Below, in pieces: positions 1 to 9,925 of a stretch of DNA of 64,000 bases. Position 1 is the first letter of the stretch. The number at the start of each line of letters is the position of its first letter. Below the pieces are notes generated by a model that saw nothing but the letters and a program-made list of their open reading frames with translations, was not told the DNA's origin and made no database searches. Source of the DNA: Moheibacter stercoris (GTDB lineage Bacteria > Bacteroidota > Bacteroidia > Flavobacteriales > Weeksellaceae); the NCBI RefSeq assembly GCF_040545805.1, contig NZ_JBEPMO010000001.1, positions 372,001-436,000 on the forward strand, in the 5' to 3' direction. The translations under genes were made by a program, and so were the position numbers.

Positions 1-210
1 ATCCAAATCGAAACCGATATTTACGTGGAACGCGATACACAGAAAGGAATTTTAATCGGCCATAAAGGCGAATCTTTAACCAAAGTTGGAAAAGAGGCGC
101 GTGAAGATTTGGAAAAATTCTTTGACAAAAAAATCTTCTTGAAACTCTATGTAAAAGTCAAAAAAGACTGGCGTAAAAAGGATGGAGATTTACGAAGATT
201 TGGGTATTAA
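1..210 (+). CDS. era: GTPase Era, C-terminal fragment (KH domain)
   Basis: This is the 3' end of an open frame entering from the left edge. The visible 69 residues match the end of Era, the GTPase that binds the 16S rRNA 3' end and assists 30S subunit maturation. The KH RNA-binding signature is visible as GILIGHKGESLTKVGKEAR, followed by the characteristic Era tail VKVKKDWRKKDGDLRRFGY. The GTPase domain lies outside the window. The frame is open from base 1, so the in-frame GTG at 25 is internal and not a start. A convergent hairpin follows the stop. Identification is firm because the Era tail is highly conserved. Confidence 0.93.
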   Translation: MQIETDIYVERDTQKGILIGHKGESLTKVGKEAREDLEKFFDKKIFLKLYVKVKKDWRKKDGDLRRFGY

Positions 211-257
211 GATGAATGAAGTTCGAAATTCGTTTTTAGAAATTCGCAGAAATATAA

Positions 258-283
258 ATCCCGCCAGATTATTCTGACGGGAT
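258..283. terminator. Hairpin between era and the convergent T9SS gene
   Basis: ATCCCGCCAGA pairs with TCTGACGGGAT (one G-U pair). It sits between two converging stop codons and could end transcripts from both sides. The T-tract is weak. Confidence 0.6.
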
Positions 284-301
284 CGATTTGAATTGGTCAA
301 A

Positions 302-2548
302 TTATTTCTTTATCAATCTAGTTGCGTTGATTTTGCCATTGTTTTCGATAGATAAAATGTAAATTCCTTTGGGAAGGGATTTTCCATTCCAACGAAAGGA
401 TTTTGCATCAGTTGATTGTTGAGTTTGGTGAATCATTTTCCCAGCTAAATCATGAATTCGGAAGTAATAATCACCCTTTATTGTTTCGGGCAATTGAACA
501 TTTATTTCTTCGGTGAAAGGATTGGGGTAAATTCTAAATCCGGAATCAATAATTTCGTCAATTACAAGTGTGGAATTCAATTGAAAAGCGGGAGAAATTG
601 TTTGTTCTTGCTTATTTCCAGCTTCATCCGTACAAATAATTTTGACATCAAACCAAGCATCAGGGCTTTCAGTGTTTATACTCGCCAAAGATGCTTCGTA
701 ATAATCGCCATAGGCCAATGGAACTAATTCTTCAGGATAATGAGTCAAAGGAAGTTCTGTCCAATCATTTTCTCCATGAGAGCTGTACAAAAACTTTACC
801 TGATTTCCTGGAACATAGGTCAAGGATCTTATTTCTGAATTGTATTCAAAATCTCCAGCTGCTAAACGTACGAATCCTTCTTCGCCATCTGTAAAACGAT
901 CTATAATTTCATTCGCTTCATTTCTGAATTGAAGCATTTGAAGAGTAGGAGGAATATTGTCAGGATTTCCAGCATTGAAACTTAATTTTGTTTCTGTCTT
1001 GCCTTGAATTTGATCGACAAGGGTGTTCGAATTGGTAAAATTAAGTTCGATGTTTCCAGTTTGGATAGGATCTGTCCATAAAAAATCGGGATAAATTCCT
1101 TCAAAAAGAATATTTCCGTCTTTTTTTAGTAGAACATCTGTGTTGAAGATGTCAGATTCTCGGCCTTCACCATATCTTCCAACATAGCTCGTTCTCACAA
1201 AATATTCGTCATAACTGGTGATGCTGATTGGTACGTTATTGCCAAAGGTGATTGGTTTTTCGGGATTGTGTTGAAATGAAAACTTAGGATGAAAAGGCAA
1301 TAATTCTACACCTTCTTCACTTACATGGTAGGAATAGCCGGTAAAATAATAACCCGATAAGAAAGTAGAAGAACCGTAGATAATGTTTCGATTTTCATCT
1401 AGCATAATGTAATTTCCATTGATGTGAAAATTTTCGTCGCCCGTCCACGGATCAGCTGTGCCAAAATAATCTTTCAATACTGGATTTAAAATAATATCAG
1501 TTGGATTATCATCCTCTGAATTGTTCAAATGAAAACGCAAATTTTCATTTAGATGGGTAGGGTCTGGAAAAAGTCGCCCAACCCAACCTGAAAGTCCATA
1601 ACCATCGTAAATGTCCCAATTGGAAAATCCATAATAAAAAGATTCTTGACTTTCCCCTAAAATACTGGGTTGAAAAGCTTGTTCGTGGGTAACCCATTCT
1701 TCAGGATTGTTCTGAAGAGTTAGCGCAGAATGTACTCCATCGTCCAAAGTTTCGTACTTCGAAACATATCCTTCTCCATTGTATCCCAATCCTAAATTGG
1801 AATGAATTAAGGCATAGCGATCACTCACATCCGATACGTAATAATTCCAAACTTCATTTTCAACACCGTCACTATTTTCCCATAAATAATACAAAATAAA
1901 GGGTGTCCATCTTTTGGATTTATAATAAATGTAGGTTGTGGCATAAACATTTGCAGTTCCATCTGTAATTTCCCCAGTGTCAAAATCTACAATTCCGGGT
2001 TTTAAATCGTTTCCGTCCTGATCCAAAAATTTGGTGGTAATAAGATTGTCTGCCTCTGTTAAATCTATAGTTACAACTGTATCTTCGGTTACCGAGATTA
2101 ATTCTTTGAAATTGAACGCAAATTTTCTGTCAGACATTTTTAAAGATTGTACCAAAACATCGTAAATCCCTGGTGTAACTTGAAATGTTACGGTATTTGT
2201 ATTCCCTATCATTTCGCTTTGAGATTCTTCCTCTTCTTTGAAAACTACGACGAAATTTGGGGTATACGCTCCAGATGGGTAAATTAAATTCACCTCCAAT
2301 GAAACAGTTTCTTCGGTTCCTTCTGTCGATTGTGTATGTTCATTTGTTTGGGAATTTTGATAAAACTGGAACTCGCCTTGACTTAATTTTAAATTGTAAT
2401 CCAATAGTAAATTGTCGGATTGATGGTGTTTGGCATTTACCGAACCATTTGTGTGGATAATTTCGGTAATGATTTCTTGAGCCAGTAAATCATGTACATT
2501 GGTACATACTAAACTCAAGAATAAAGGGAAAATTTTGAAGTTTCTCAT
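302..2548 (-). CDS. Secreted protein with T9SS type A sorting domain
   Basis: A 748-residue exported protein. The N-terminus MRNFKIFPLFLSLVCTNVHD to about residue 24 (ending LLAQ) is a signal peptide. The last ~75 residues (FRIYPNPFTEEINV, then PKGIYILSIENNG, ending TRLIKK) form a type A T9SS C-terminal sorting domain, which directs export across the outer membrane and is normally removed by PorU. The ~650-residue cargo region is rich in aromatic residues, Asp and Asn and is predicted mainly beta; I recognise no enzyme motif. It is paralogous to the 753-residue protein at 13141-15402: both share a LQMLQFRN segment, a YYEASLA segment and an SPAFQLNSTL segment before the sorting domain. Its function is unknown; surface or extracellular location is inferred. 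Confidence 0.85.
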   Translation of the reverse strand: MRNFKIFPLFLSLVCTNVHDLLAQEIITEIIHTNGSVNAKHHQSDNLLLDYNLKLSQGEFQFYQNSQTNEHTQSTEGTEETVSLEVNLIYPSGAYTPNFVVVFKEEEESQSEMIGNTNTVTFQVTPGIYDVLVQSLKMSDRKFAFNFKELISVTEDTVVTIDLTEADNLITTKFLDQDGNDLKPGIVDFDTGEITDGTANVYATTYIYYKSKRWTPFILYYLWENSDGVENEVWNYYVSDVSDRYALIHSNLGLGYNGEGYVSKYETLDDGVHSALTLQNNPEEWVTHEQAFQPSILGESQESFYYGFSNWDIYDGYGLSGWVGRLFPDPTHLNENLRFHLNNSEDDNPTDIILNPVLKDYFGTADPWTGDENFHINGNYIMLDENRNIIYGSSTFLSGYYFTGYSYHVSEEGVELLPFHPKFSFQHNPEKPITFGNNVPISITSYDEYFVRTSYVGRYGEGRESDIFNTDVLLKKDGNILFEGIYPDFLWTDPIQTGNIELNFTNSNTLVDQIQGKTETKLSFNAGNPDNIPPTLQMLQFRNEANEIIDRFTDGEEGFVRLAAGDFEYNSEIRSLTYVPGNQVKFLYSSHGENDWTELPLTHYPEELVPLAYGDYYEASLASINTESPDAWFDVKIICTDEAGNKQEQTISPAFQLNSTLVIDEIIDSGFRIYPNPFTEEINVQLPETIKGDYYFRIHDLAGKMIHQTQQSTDAKSFRWNGKSLPKGIYILSIENNGKINATRLIKK

Positions 2549-2672
2549 AAATAGATTTTGATTTTATAAGCTGAATTGAATTTTAAAAATCAAAACTATC
2601 CATTCAGGTAGGAACTGGTTTGTAAATCAAGTAGACAAACTGTGACACTTGGACAAGGCATATATTTTAGTC

Positions 2673-2707
2673 AAAAAAAAAAAGTGCCACTTTTTCTGTG
2701 ACACTTT
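2673..2707 (-). terminator. Terminator of clpB
   Basis: On the minus strand just after the clpB stop, AAAGTGTCAC pairs with GTGGCACTTT and a run of about ten T follows. This is a classic intrinsic terminator. Confidence 0.8.
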
Positions 2708-2731
2708 GGATTTTAAAATTAAATTTTGAAT

Positions 2732-5338
2732 CTATTTCACATTGAAAACCAATTTGTTGTCGCCTTCTTTTTCAGGGAAATAATCAATCAAAACAACACT
2801 GTTGTCGTGAACATTTCCTTTCAAAATCTCTTTGGACAATTCGTTCAAAACATCTTGCTGAACCACTCTTTTCAAAGGACGAGCCCCAAATTGAGGATCG
2901 TATCCTTTGTTGGAAATATAATCCAAAGCTTCTGTTGTGATATCCAACGTAATGTCTCGTTTGGCTAATTTTTTCGCCAATTCATCGATTTGGATTTTTA
3001 CGATTCCACCAATTTGACTATTTGACAATGGTTTGAACAAAATCGTTTCATCAATTCGATTCAAGAATTCGGGACGGAAATGGCGTTTCAATTCTTCGAA
3101 TACTTCACGTTTGGTTTCATCATAGACGAAATTCACATCTTTATTGGCCAAATCTTCAAAGTTTTCCAAGATGATTTGCGAACCAAAATTCGAGGTCATA
3201 ATGATGATCGTATTTTTGAAATTCACCACGCGTCCTTTGTTGTCGGTCAATCGTCCATCATCCAAAACTTGCAGTAAAATATTGAACACGTCAGGATGCG
3301 CTTTCTCAACTTCGTCCAACAAAATTACCGAATAAGGTCTTCTGCGAACGGCTTCGGTTAATTGTCCGCCTTCATCATAACCCACATAACCCGGAGGCGC
3401 TCCTACCAATCGGCTAACCGAATGACGTTCTTGGTATTCGCTCATATCGATTCGGGTCATCGAATTTTCATCGTCAAATAAATATTCCGCCAAAGCTTTG
3501 GCTAATTCGGTTTTCCCGACTCCGGTTGGACCTAGGAAAAAGAAGGAACCAATTGGTTTGCCTTCATCACTCAAACCAGCTCGGCTACGACGAATCGCAT
3601 CGGCTACTGCTTGAATCGCTTCGTTTTGTCCAATCACACGTTGGTGCAATTCATCTTCCAAATGCAATAATTTTTCACGTTCCGATTGCATCATTTTGTT
3701 GACTGGAATTCCCGTCCATTTGGAAACCACTTCGGCTATATCTTCTGCATCAACCGCTTCTTTCACCAATTTTTTGGAACCTTCTTCTGCAATTTGCTGT
3801 TCCAATTGGTGCAATTTTTCTTCTTCTTGTTTGATGGATTCATAACGAATTCTGGCAACGGTTTCATAATCTCCTGCACGTTCCGCTTGTTCGGCTTGAA
3901 CCTTCAATTCATCAATTTTCTTTTTGGCTTCTTGAACTTGATCGGCTTTGCCTTTCTCTTCCATCCATTTCGCATTCAATTCGGTACGACTTTCTTGTAA
4001 ATTGGCCAATTCCTCTTTCAGTAAATTCAATTTCTTTTCGTCGCCTTCTTTTTTAATGGCTTGAATTTCAATTTCTAACTGAATGATTTTTCGATCCAAT
4101 TGATCAATTTCTTCTGGTTTGGAATTCATTTCCATACGCAATTTCGAAGCCGCTTCGTCCATCAAGTCAATCGCTTTATCGGGTAAAAATCGATCCGAAA
4201 TATAGCGTGTAGACAATTGAACCGACGCAATGATTGCTTCGTCTTTGATGCGAATTTTATGGTGAACTTCGTACTTTTCCTTAATTCCACGCAAAATCGA
4301 AATCGCTGATTCTTCATCGGGTTCTTCCACCATTACCTTTTGGAAACGACGTTCCAAGGCTTTGTCCTTTTCGAAATATTTTTGGTATTCGTTCAAAGTA
4401 GTCGCTCCGATTGCACGTAATTCGCCTCTTGCCAAAGCAGGTTTCAAGATGTTGGCTGCGTCCATAGCGCCTTCACCGCCACCTCCAGCTCCGACCAATG
4501 TGTGAATCTCATCGATGAACAAAATGATGTTTCCATTGGATTCGGTGACTTCTTTTACCACCGCTTTTAGTCGCTCCTCAAATTCCCCTTTGTATTTTGC
4601 TCCGGCAACCAAAGCACCCATATCGAGTGAAAATACTTTTTTGTCCAAAAGATTTTCAGGAACATCTCCGCTAATGATTCTATGGGCGATTCCTTCAGCG
4701 ATGGCTGTTTTCCCAACACCAGGTTCTCCAATTAAAATCGGGTTGTTTTTGGTTCTTCTCGATAGAATTTGCAACACACGTCTGATTTCATCATCACGTC
4801 CAATTACGGGATCCAATTTTCCTTCATAAGCTAATTCCGTTAGGTTTTTGGCGTATTTGTTCAAAGAATTATAAGTTTCTTCTGCATTTTCAGAAGTTAC
4901 TCTTTGTCCTTTTCGTAATTCTGAAATCACTTGAACCGAATCTTTGTAGGTCAATCCTTGGTCTTTCAAAACTTGTGAAACATTGGAATTATTTTGTAAA
5001 ATACCTAATAATAAATGTTCCAAACTGATGAATTCATCTTTCATTTTTTTCGCTTCGTCCATTGCAGAAACCAAAATTCGATTGGAATCATTGGAAAGGT
5101 GATTTCCACCTCCTTGAACTTTTGGAAAACGTGAAATTATGTCAGTTAATTCTTTCGTGATTTGGTTTGGATTTCCACCTTGTTTTTCAATGATAAAATC
5201 CAAAACATCTTGTTCTGTTTCCATCATTCCCTTCAAAATATGCCCGGGTTCAATGGCTTGATTGCTGTTTCTAATAGCGATTTGCTGCGCTTTTTGGATA
5301 GCTTCTCTTGATTTGATTGTATATTGATTAAAATCCAT
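2732..5338 (-). CDS. clpB: ATP-dependent chaperone ClpB
   Basis: An 868-residue Hsp100 disaggregase that works with DnaK to extract and refold aggregated proteins in the cytoplasm. Visible in order: the N-terminal Clp repeat domain (about 1-145), AAA-1 with Walker A GEPGVGKT and Walker B LFIDEIHTL, the long coiled-coil middle domain typical of ClpB (about 410-530), and AAA-2 with Walker A GPTGVGKT and the GYVGYDEGGQLTEAVRRRPY pore-loop region. Length is normal for the family. The start ATG gives the family N-terminus (MDFNQYTIKSREAIQKAQ). The gene is monocistronic, divergent from pgi, and followed by a strong terminator. Its upstream region shares a TGTCAGAA motif with groES, consistent with heat-stress control. 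Confidence 0.97.
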   Translation of the reverse strand: MDFNQYTIKSREAIQKAQQIAIRNSNQAIEPGHILKGMMETEQDVLDFIIEKQGGNPNQITKELTDIISRFPKVQGGGNHLSNDSNRILVSAMDEAKKMKDEFISLEHLLLGILQNNSNVSQVLKDQGLTYKDSVQVISELRKGQRVTSENAEETYNSLNKYAKNLTELAYEGKLDPVIGRDDEIRRVLQILSRRTKNNPILIGEPGVGKTAIAEGIAHRIISGDVPENLLDKKVFSLDMGALVAGAKYKGEFEERLKAVVKEVTESNGNIILFIDEIHTLVGAGGGGEGAMDAANILKPALARGELRAIGATTLNEYQKYFEKDKALERRFQKVMVEEPDEESAISILRGIKEKYEVHHKIRIKDEAIIASVQLSTRYISDRFLPDKAIDLMDEAASKLRMEMNSKPEEIDQLDRKIIQLEIEIQAIKKEGDEKKLNLLKEELANLQESRTELNAKWMEEKGKADQVQEAKKKIDELKVQAEQAERAGDYETVARIRYESIKQEEEKLHQLEQQIAEEGSKKLVKEAVDAEDIAEVVSKWTGIPVNKMMQSEREKLLHLEDELHQRVIGQNEAIQAVADAIRRSRAGLSDEGKPIGSFFFLGPTGVGKTELAKALAEYLFDDENSMTRIDMSEYQERHSVSRLVGAPPGYVGYDEGGQLTEAVRRRPYSVILLDEVEKAHPDVFNILLQVLDDGRLTDNKGRVVNFKNTIIIMTSNFGSQIILENFEDLANKDVNFVYDETKREVFEELKRHFRPEFLNRIDETILFKPLSNSQIGGIVKIQIDELAKKLAKRDITLDITTEALDYISNKGYDPQFGARPLKRVVQQDVLNELSKEILKGNVHDNSVVLIDYFPEKEGDNKLVFNVK

Positions 5339-5493
5339 AGTCTAATTTGTTTTCTTGGGTATTACAAATAAAATTCCAATTCAAAAATTCTGACAAAATG
5401 GCAGAAAAAGTTCTTTTAGTGATGAAAGTTAGGGTAAATTGATAGATTATATAGATAATTAAATCATAAAATTGCAGTTATATCTACAAGCGA

Positions 5494-5525
5494 ATTGAGT
5501 CTGCTGGATGGAATTCGTATTTTTG
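5494..5525 (+). promoter_or_regulatory. Promoter of pgi (TTG / TATTTTTG)
   Basis: A TTG (5495-5497), a 20-nt spacer and TATTTTTG (5518-5525) match the Bacteroidota -33/-7 consensus. The -7 box lies downstream of the first in-frame ATG at 5508, so translation should start at the ATG at 5544. Confidence 0.65.
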
Positions 5526-5543
5526 TTTTTAAATCAACCCAAA

Positions 5544-7199
5544 ATGGCTTTAGAAAATATTAATCCAACCCAAACTCAAGCATGGGTAAAGCTTCAAAAT
5601 CATTTCCATGAAATCAAGGATAAAACCTTGCGTTCATTATTTGAAGACCCAAATCGTTTTGAGAAATTTCATCTCAACGTTCACAACATTTGGCTGGATT
5701 ATTCCAAAAATCGAATCGATGAAACAACGATGAAATTATTGGAGGAGTTGGCTAATGAATGCCAATTAAAAGATGCTATTGAAAGACAATTTTCGGGTGA
5801 TGCGATCAATCAAACCGAAAACCGTCCCGTATTACATGCAGCCTTACGAAATAGAGATAATCGTCCTATATATGTAGATGGAAAAGATGTAATGCCTGAC
5901 GTAAATCGCGTTTTGCAGCAAATGAAATCTTTTTCGGGAAAGGTGATTTCTGGTGAATGGAAAGGATTTTCGGGAAAAGAGATTACCGATGTGGTCAATA
6001 TTGGAATTGGAGGTTCTGATTTGGGGCCAGTCATGGTTTCGGAAGCTTTGAAACACTACAAAACAAGACTAAATGTTCATTTTGTTTCCAATATAGATGG
6101 GACGCATTTGGTGGAAACTTTAAATAAATTAAATCCAGAAACGACTCTTTTTATCATCGCTTCTAAAACTTTTACGACACAAGAAACGATGACAAATGCG
6201 CATTCTGCTCGAAATTGGTTTTTGGAAAATGAAGGAAAAGAAAACGCTATTTCCAAACATTTTGTGGCGATTTCTACGAATGCCGAAGAGGTTCAGAAAT
6301 TTGGAATCGATACCCACAATATGTTTCAATTTTGGGATTGGGTTGGTGGCCGATATTCTTTATGGAGTGCGATTGGTTTGAGCATTGTTTTAGCAATCGG
6401 ATTTGAAAATTTCGAAGAATTATTGGAAGGTGCTTTCCAAATGGACAATCATTTTCGAAACGAAGATTTTTCGGAAAATATGCCCGTAATCATGGCTTTA
6501 TTGGGAATTTGGTATTCGAATTTTTTCGAAACTGAATCTCATGCCATCTTGCCATACGAACAATATTTGCATCGCTTTCCGGCCTATCTACAACAAGCCG
6601 ATATGGAATCCAATGGAAAATCTGTGGATAGAAATGGTCAAAAAATCGATTATCAAACGGGTCCAATTATTTGGGGAGAACCAGGGACCAATGGGCAACA
6701 TGCGTTTTATCAACTGATTCATCAAGGAACAAAACTAATTCCTTGTGATTTTTTAGCTGCCGCTAATTCTTTGAATCCGATTGGTGATCATCACGCCAAA
6801 TTATTGTCCAACTTTTTTGCTCAAACAGAAGCCTTGGCTTTTGGAAAAACGCTTGAAGAGGCAGAAAACGAATTGAGGTCAAAAGAAAAATCTGAAGAAG
6901 AAATCCAAAAATTGGCTCCTTTTAAAGTATTTGAAGGAAATAAACCTAGCAATTCTATTTTGTACGATAAGTTGACGCCCAAAACACTTGGAAGTTTAAT
7001 TGCGCTGTATGAGCATAAAATATTTGTGCAAGGAGTGATTTGGAACATCTTTAGTTTCGATCAATGGGGCGTTGAATTGGGGAAAGAATTGGCTAACAAA
7101 ATTTTACCTGAATTAGAAAACCAAGAAACTAACAGCTCAAATGATTCATCAACAAACGGTTTCATCAATGTTTACAAACAATTACGTCAATCGAATTAG
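5544..7199 (+). CDS. pgi: Glucose-6-phosphate isomerase
   Basis: Interconverts glucose 6-phosphate and fructose 6-phosphate in glycolysis and gluconeogenesis. The 551-residue protein begins MALENINPTQTQAWVKLQNH and shows the PGI signatures: VVNIGIGGSDLGPVMV in the phosphosugar-binding region, the SKTFTTQET phosphate loop, WVGGRYSLWSAIGL, and near the end the GVELGKELA signature. A longer frame begins at 5508, but the Bacteroidota-type -7 box at 5518-5525 lies inside that extension, so 5544 is preferred. The 3' end overlaps the next gene. fbp elsewhere in the window acts in the same pathway. Length is usual for the bacterial enzyme. Confidence 0.96.
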   Translation: MALENINPTQTQAWVKLQNHFHEIKDKTLRSLFEDPNRFEKFHLNVHNIWLDYSKNRIDETTMKLLEELANECQLKDAIERQFSGDAINQTENRPVLHAALRNRDNRPIYVDGKDVMPDVNRVLQQMKSFSGKVISGEWKGFSGKEITDVVNIGIGGSDLGPVMVSEALKHYKTRLNVHFVSNIDGTHLVETLNKLNPETTLFIIASKTFTTQETMTNAHSARNWFLENEGKENAISKHFVAISTNAEEVQKFGIDTHNMFQFWDWVGGRYSLWSAIGLSIVLAIGFENFEELLEGAFQMDNHFRNEDFSENMPVIMALLGIWYSNFFETESHAILPYEQYLHRFPAYLQQADMESNGKSVDRNGQKIDYQTGPIIWGEPGTNGQHAFYQLIHQGTKLIPCDFLAAANSLNPIGDHHAKLLSNFFAQTEALAFGKTLEEAENELRSKEKSEEEIQKLAPFKVFEGNKPSNSILYDKLTPKTLGSLIALYEHKIFVQGVIWNIFSFDQWGVELGKELANKILPELENQETNSSNDSSTNGFINVYKQLRQSN

Positions 7200-8106
7200 T
7201 TTTTTACTACTACTATTCTCCGGATTTTTATTCGCACAAAACAAAGCCTCTGATTTTGGTTTGTTGGGCAATGTTTCCAGCATGCAATCGGTTACAAAAT
7301 CTCTGAAAAATTCAAATTCAACAGAAGTTTCCGGATTTTTGGATAGTGAAATGTATGATTCGATTTCCTTGAAATTTGATCGACGTAGAAATGTGGTTTG
7401 GCGAGAAAATTATTTGGATTATCGAGGGAAATTGGGTTTGTTTGACCGAACGATTTTACAAGTAAATGCCAATAGAATGTTGGAGAAGTTGGAAACGACT
7501 TTGATTCAAAATGGTGAAGAGCCTAGAAAAATATCACAGAAAAAAATCTATTATTACAAAGGTGCTCAATTGATCAGAATGGATGAGTTCAATTCAGGTA
7601 GAACATCCGATCAATTTTGGGTAACCAATTATATTTATAGTGGAAATCAATTAGCTGAAAGAGTGGTTTGGATGGAAGATGAAATTTTTTCTCGAATTAA
7701 AAATGAGTACAATTCTCGGAACAGAATTTCGACGGAGAAAACCTATAGCAACAACGGTCAAATGGGGAAAAACATCGTATTTGAATATAATTCTTCGGGC
7801 GATATAGAAAAAAAACTAATCCAATTGGGCAATGAAAAAACGAATGAAACGTTTGTATATGTGAACGATAATCTACATAGATATCAAAAATTGGATCAAA
7901 AGGCTCAGTTAATTCGAGAAGAAATCTATCATGAATTGGGCTGGCCAACACAAATTCGTCAAGTAAATTATCAAAACAATCAACTTGACATATTTGAGTT
8001 TGACTACAAATTGGATTCTATGAAGAACTGGGTTGAGTGTACGATTTATAAAAATCAAACGCCAGAATACGTTCTTAAGCGTACAATAACTTATTTTAAG
8101 CAATAA
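7168..8106 (+). CDS. Uncharacterised exported protein
   Basis: About 312 residues and not recognised. The start at 7168 gives a typical signal peptide (MFTNNYVNRISFLLLLFSGF, then LFAQ). The longer frame from 7141 would add nine polar residues in front of it. Either start overlaps the end of pgi, by 32 or 59 bases, so translational coupling is likely. The mature part contains irregular repeated strands of the kind FEYNSSGDIEKKLIQLGNE and FDYKLDSMKNWVECTIY, resembling the YD-like beta repeats in many small Bacteroidota exported proteins. No catalytic motif is visible. The next gene starts seven bases after its stop, so pgi and the two following genes probably form a transcription unit. Confidence 0.7.
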   Translation: MFTNNYVNRISFLLLLFSGFLFAQNKASDFGLLGNVSSMQSVTKSLKNSNSTEVSGFLDSEMYDSISLKFDRRRNVVWRENYLDYRGKLGLFDRTILQVNANRMLEKLETTLIQNGEEPRKISQKKIYYYKGAQLIRMDEFNSGRTSDQFWVTNYIYSGNQLAERVVWMEDEIFSRIKNEYNSRNRISTEKTYSNNGQMGKNIVFEYNSSGDIEKKLIQLGNEKTNETFVYVNDNLHRYQKLDQKAQLIREEIYHELGWPTQIRQVNYQNNQLDIFEFDYKLDSMKNWVECTIYKNQTPEYVLKRTITYFKQ

Positions 8107-8112
8107 TCATTT

Positions 8113-9057
8113 ATGGAAACAAATGAAACCCCAACAACCGAAAACTCTACCAACAAAACCAAAGAATATGTAATCATAGGCATTCTAGCCGCCTGTTTAT
8201 TGGGTAGTTTGGGATATAACTTTTACCAACACCAAGAAAGCGCGGAGAAAATTGAGTATCTTAATATTGATTTAAAAGATACTGAAAATGCCAAGATTTT
8301 GCTTCAACAAGAGTTGGATAATTTGACTTCAGAATTTGAGCAAAGCAAGATTGATCTGGAAATGAAAGATTCTATGCTAACCAAACGTGATGCAGAAATC
8401 TTTGACAAACAGAGAGAAATTCAAAACATTTTGAACAAAGAAAATGTAACCTCTGATGAGTTGAAACAAGCAAAACGTATGATTACGGCATTGAATGCTG
8501 ATATCGCAAGATTCAAACAAGAAATTGCCGTGTTGCAAGAAAAGAATGATTCTTTGATGGCTGCCAATGATACGTTGACGTTCAAACAGACACAATTGTC
8601 GGGTGAGTTAACGCAACAGAAACAACGCGCAGATGATACAGAAGCAAAAATGAGATCTACTTTTTCAGTTTCGAATTATCAAATTAAAGGATTGAAAGTA
8701 AAAAATAGTGGGAAAGAAGTAGAAACAGACAAAGCAAGACGTATCGACAAATTGCGTGTAAGTTTTGATATTGATCCAAACCAATGGGCTCAATCTGGAA
8801 CAAGTGAAATTTATATCGCCATTTACAAACCAGATGGAACTTTGGGTAAATTCAAAGATTCTTCATCTGGACAATTGGAAACTTGGTCATCAGGAATGGT
8901 AGATTATTCAGATAAAGTTAGGTTTAATTATCAGCAAGGTGTTAAGCAGAACATTAGTTTTGATTGGGAAGAGTATGAATTTCCGAAAGGAATTTATAAC
9001 ATTAATCTATATCAAAACGGTTTGAAAATTGGGCAAAAGTCCTTGGAATTGAAATAA
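8113..9057 (+). CDS. Uncharacterised membrane-anchored coiled-coil protein
   Basis: A 314-residue protein with one transmembrane segment near the N-terminus (about 19-36, YVIIGILAACLLGSLGYNF), a long heptad-rich coiled coil (about 40-185) and a C-terminal predicted beta domain (about 195-314). The first 18 residues are polar and Thr/Asn-rich. The topology suggests a short cytoplasmic tail with the coiled coil and terminal domain in the periplasm. Such proteins in Bacteroidota are sometimes mislabelled as chromosome-partition proteins because of their coiled coil; nothing here supports that. It lies seven bases after the preceding exported protein. Function unknown. Confidence 0.7.
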   Translation: METNETPTTENSTNKTKEYVIIGILAACLLGSLGYNFYQHQESAEKIEYLNIDLKDTENAKILLQQELDNLTSEFEQSKIDLEMKDSMLTKRDAEIFDKQREIQNILNKENVTSDELKQAKRMITALNADIARFKQEIAVLQEKNDSLMAANDTLTFKQTQLSGELTQQKQRADDTEAKMRSTFSVSNYQIKGLKVKNSGKEVETDKARRIDKLRVSFDIDPNQWAQSGTSEIYIAIYKPDGTLGKFKDSSSGQLETWSSGMVDYSDKVRFNYQQGVKQNISFDWEEYEFPKGIYNINLYQNGLKIGQKSLELK

Positions 9058-9156
9058 TTATCGTTTGACAGATTTAATGAGTTGTGCTTGGAATGCAAAT
9101 TTTTAGCATCTAAGCACAATTTTTTTCTGTAACTTTATATTCAAATCAAATTTAAT

Positions 9157-9924
9157 ATGGACTCAAACGATCATAAAACCATAATCAATCCTGTATTTGA
9201 TTCTCAAATGAAAACTTTGTTGCGAATCAAGGATTTTCGTAAAGATTTTCTTAGTCATTCTGAAGCTATTAAAGAATTAACCCAAGATTTGGTATCCAAA
9301 TACGAAGAAGGAGCAGAATTTTTAAAGCGTCATGCTGATTCTGATTATCAAAAGGAATGGGAGGAAAGCTTGAACAATGTTATGGTGCAATCCAATCAAA
9401 TGAATCAAGTTTTGGCATTGTCTGATGATTTCATGAACGAAAATAAGCAAGACCATGATTTTCAATCGGAATACAATGATTTTGTCGACCGTAGAAATCA
9501 ATTAAGTCAAGCTGCGTTACAATTTGAAAGTATTGGATCAAAAGCATTGTCAGAAGAAAATTTGAATACTTGGAATGAACGTTTTGTTGTTTGGAAGGAA
9601 GAATACGAGCCTCAGATTGAAAATGAAAATGTTACGGTCAAACTGATCTATGATTTCCAACATAAATATTCCCAAGAAGATTTGGTCAAAATCACCGAAA
9701 TTATTTCACAAGCCAATGCGGAAGAAGTGGATTGGAATGATCCTGTTCAGTTTCAACAACAATACATCAAAGCCATTCAGGAATTTCAGAGAGAATTTAA
9801 ACCGAAAAACCTATGGGACAACATCATGGAGATTTTGGCTGGAGGCGTTCACCCGTCACCCTCTGAACGAATGATGTTGGAGCAATGGGCAGATGGAGAA
9901 CAGAAAACGAGAGAAGATATGTAG
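9157..9924 (+). CDS. Uncharacterised soluble helical protein
   Basis: A 255-residue protein with no signal peptide or membrane segment. It is acidic, Gln/Glu-rich and almost entirely predicted alpha-helical (for example SHSEAIKELTQDLVSKYEEG). No family was recognised. It lies 99 bases after the coiled-coil membrane protein. Coding is supported by the uninterrupted 255-codon frame and codon use like the neighbours. It ends one base before the convergent cyclotransferase gene stop, with no terminator hairpin seen between them. Confidence 0.65.
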   Translation: MDSNDHKTIINPVFDSQMKTLLRIKDFRKDFLSHSEAIKELTQDLVSKYEEGAEFLKRHADSDYQKEWEESLNNVMVQSNQMNQVLALSDDFMNENKQDHDFQSEYNDFVDRRNQLSQAALQFESIGSKALSEENLNTWNERFVVWKEEYEPQIENENVTVKLIYDFQHKYSQEDLVKITEIISQANAEEVDWNDPVQFQQQYIKAIQEFQREFKPKNLWDNIMEILAGGVHPSPSERMMLEQWADGEQKTREDM

Positions 9925-9925
9925 A

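Noticed and set aside
2591..2598. -7 box TAGTTTTG for the first T9SS gene
   Set aside because: Matches the consensus on the minus strand but no -33 TTG lies at 17-23 bases, so it was not listed as a promoter.
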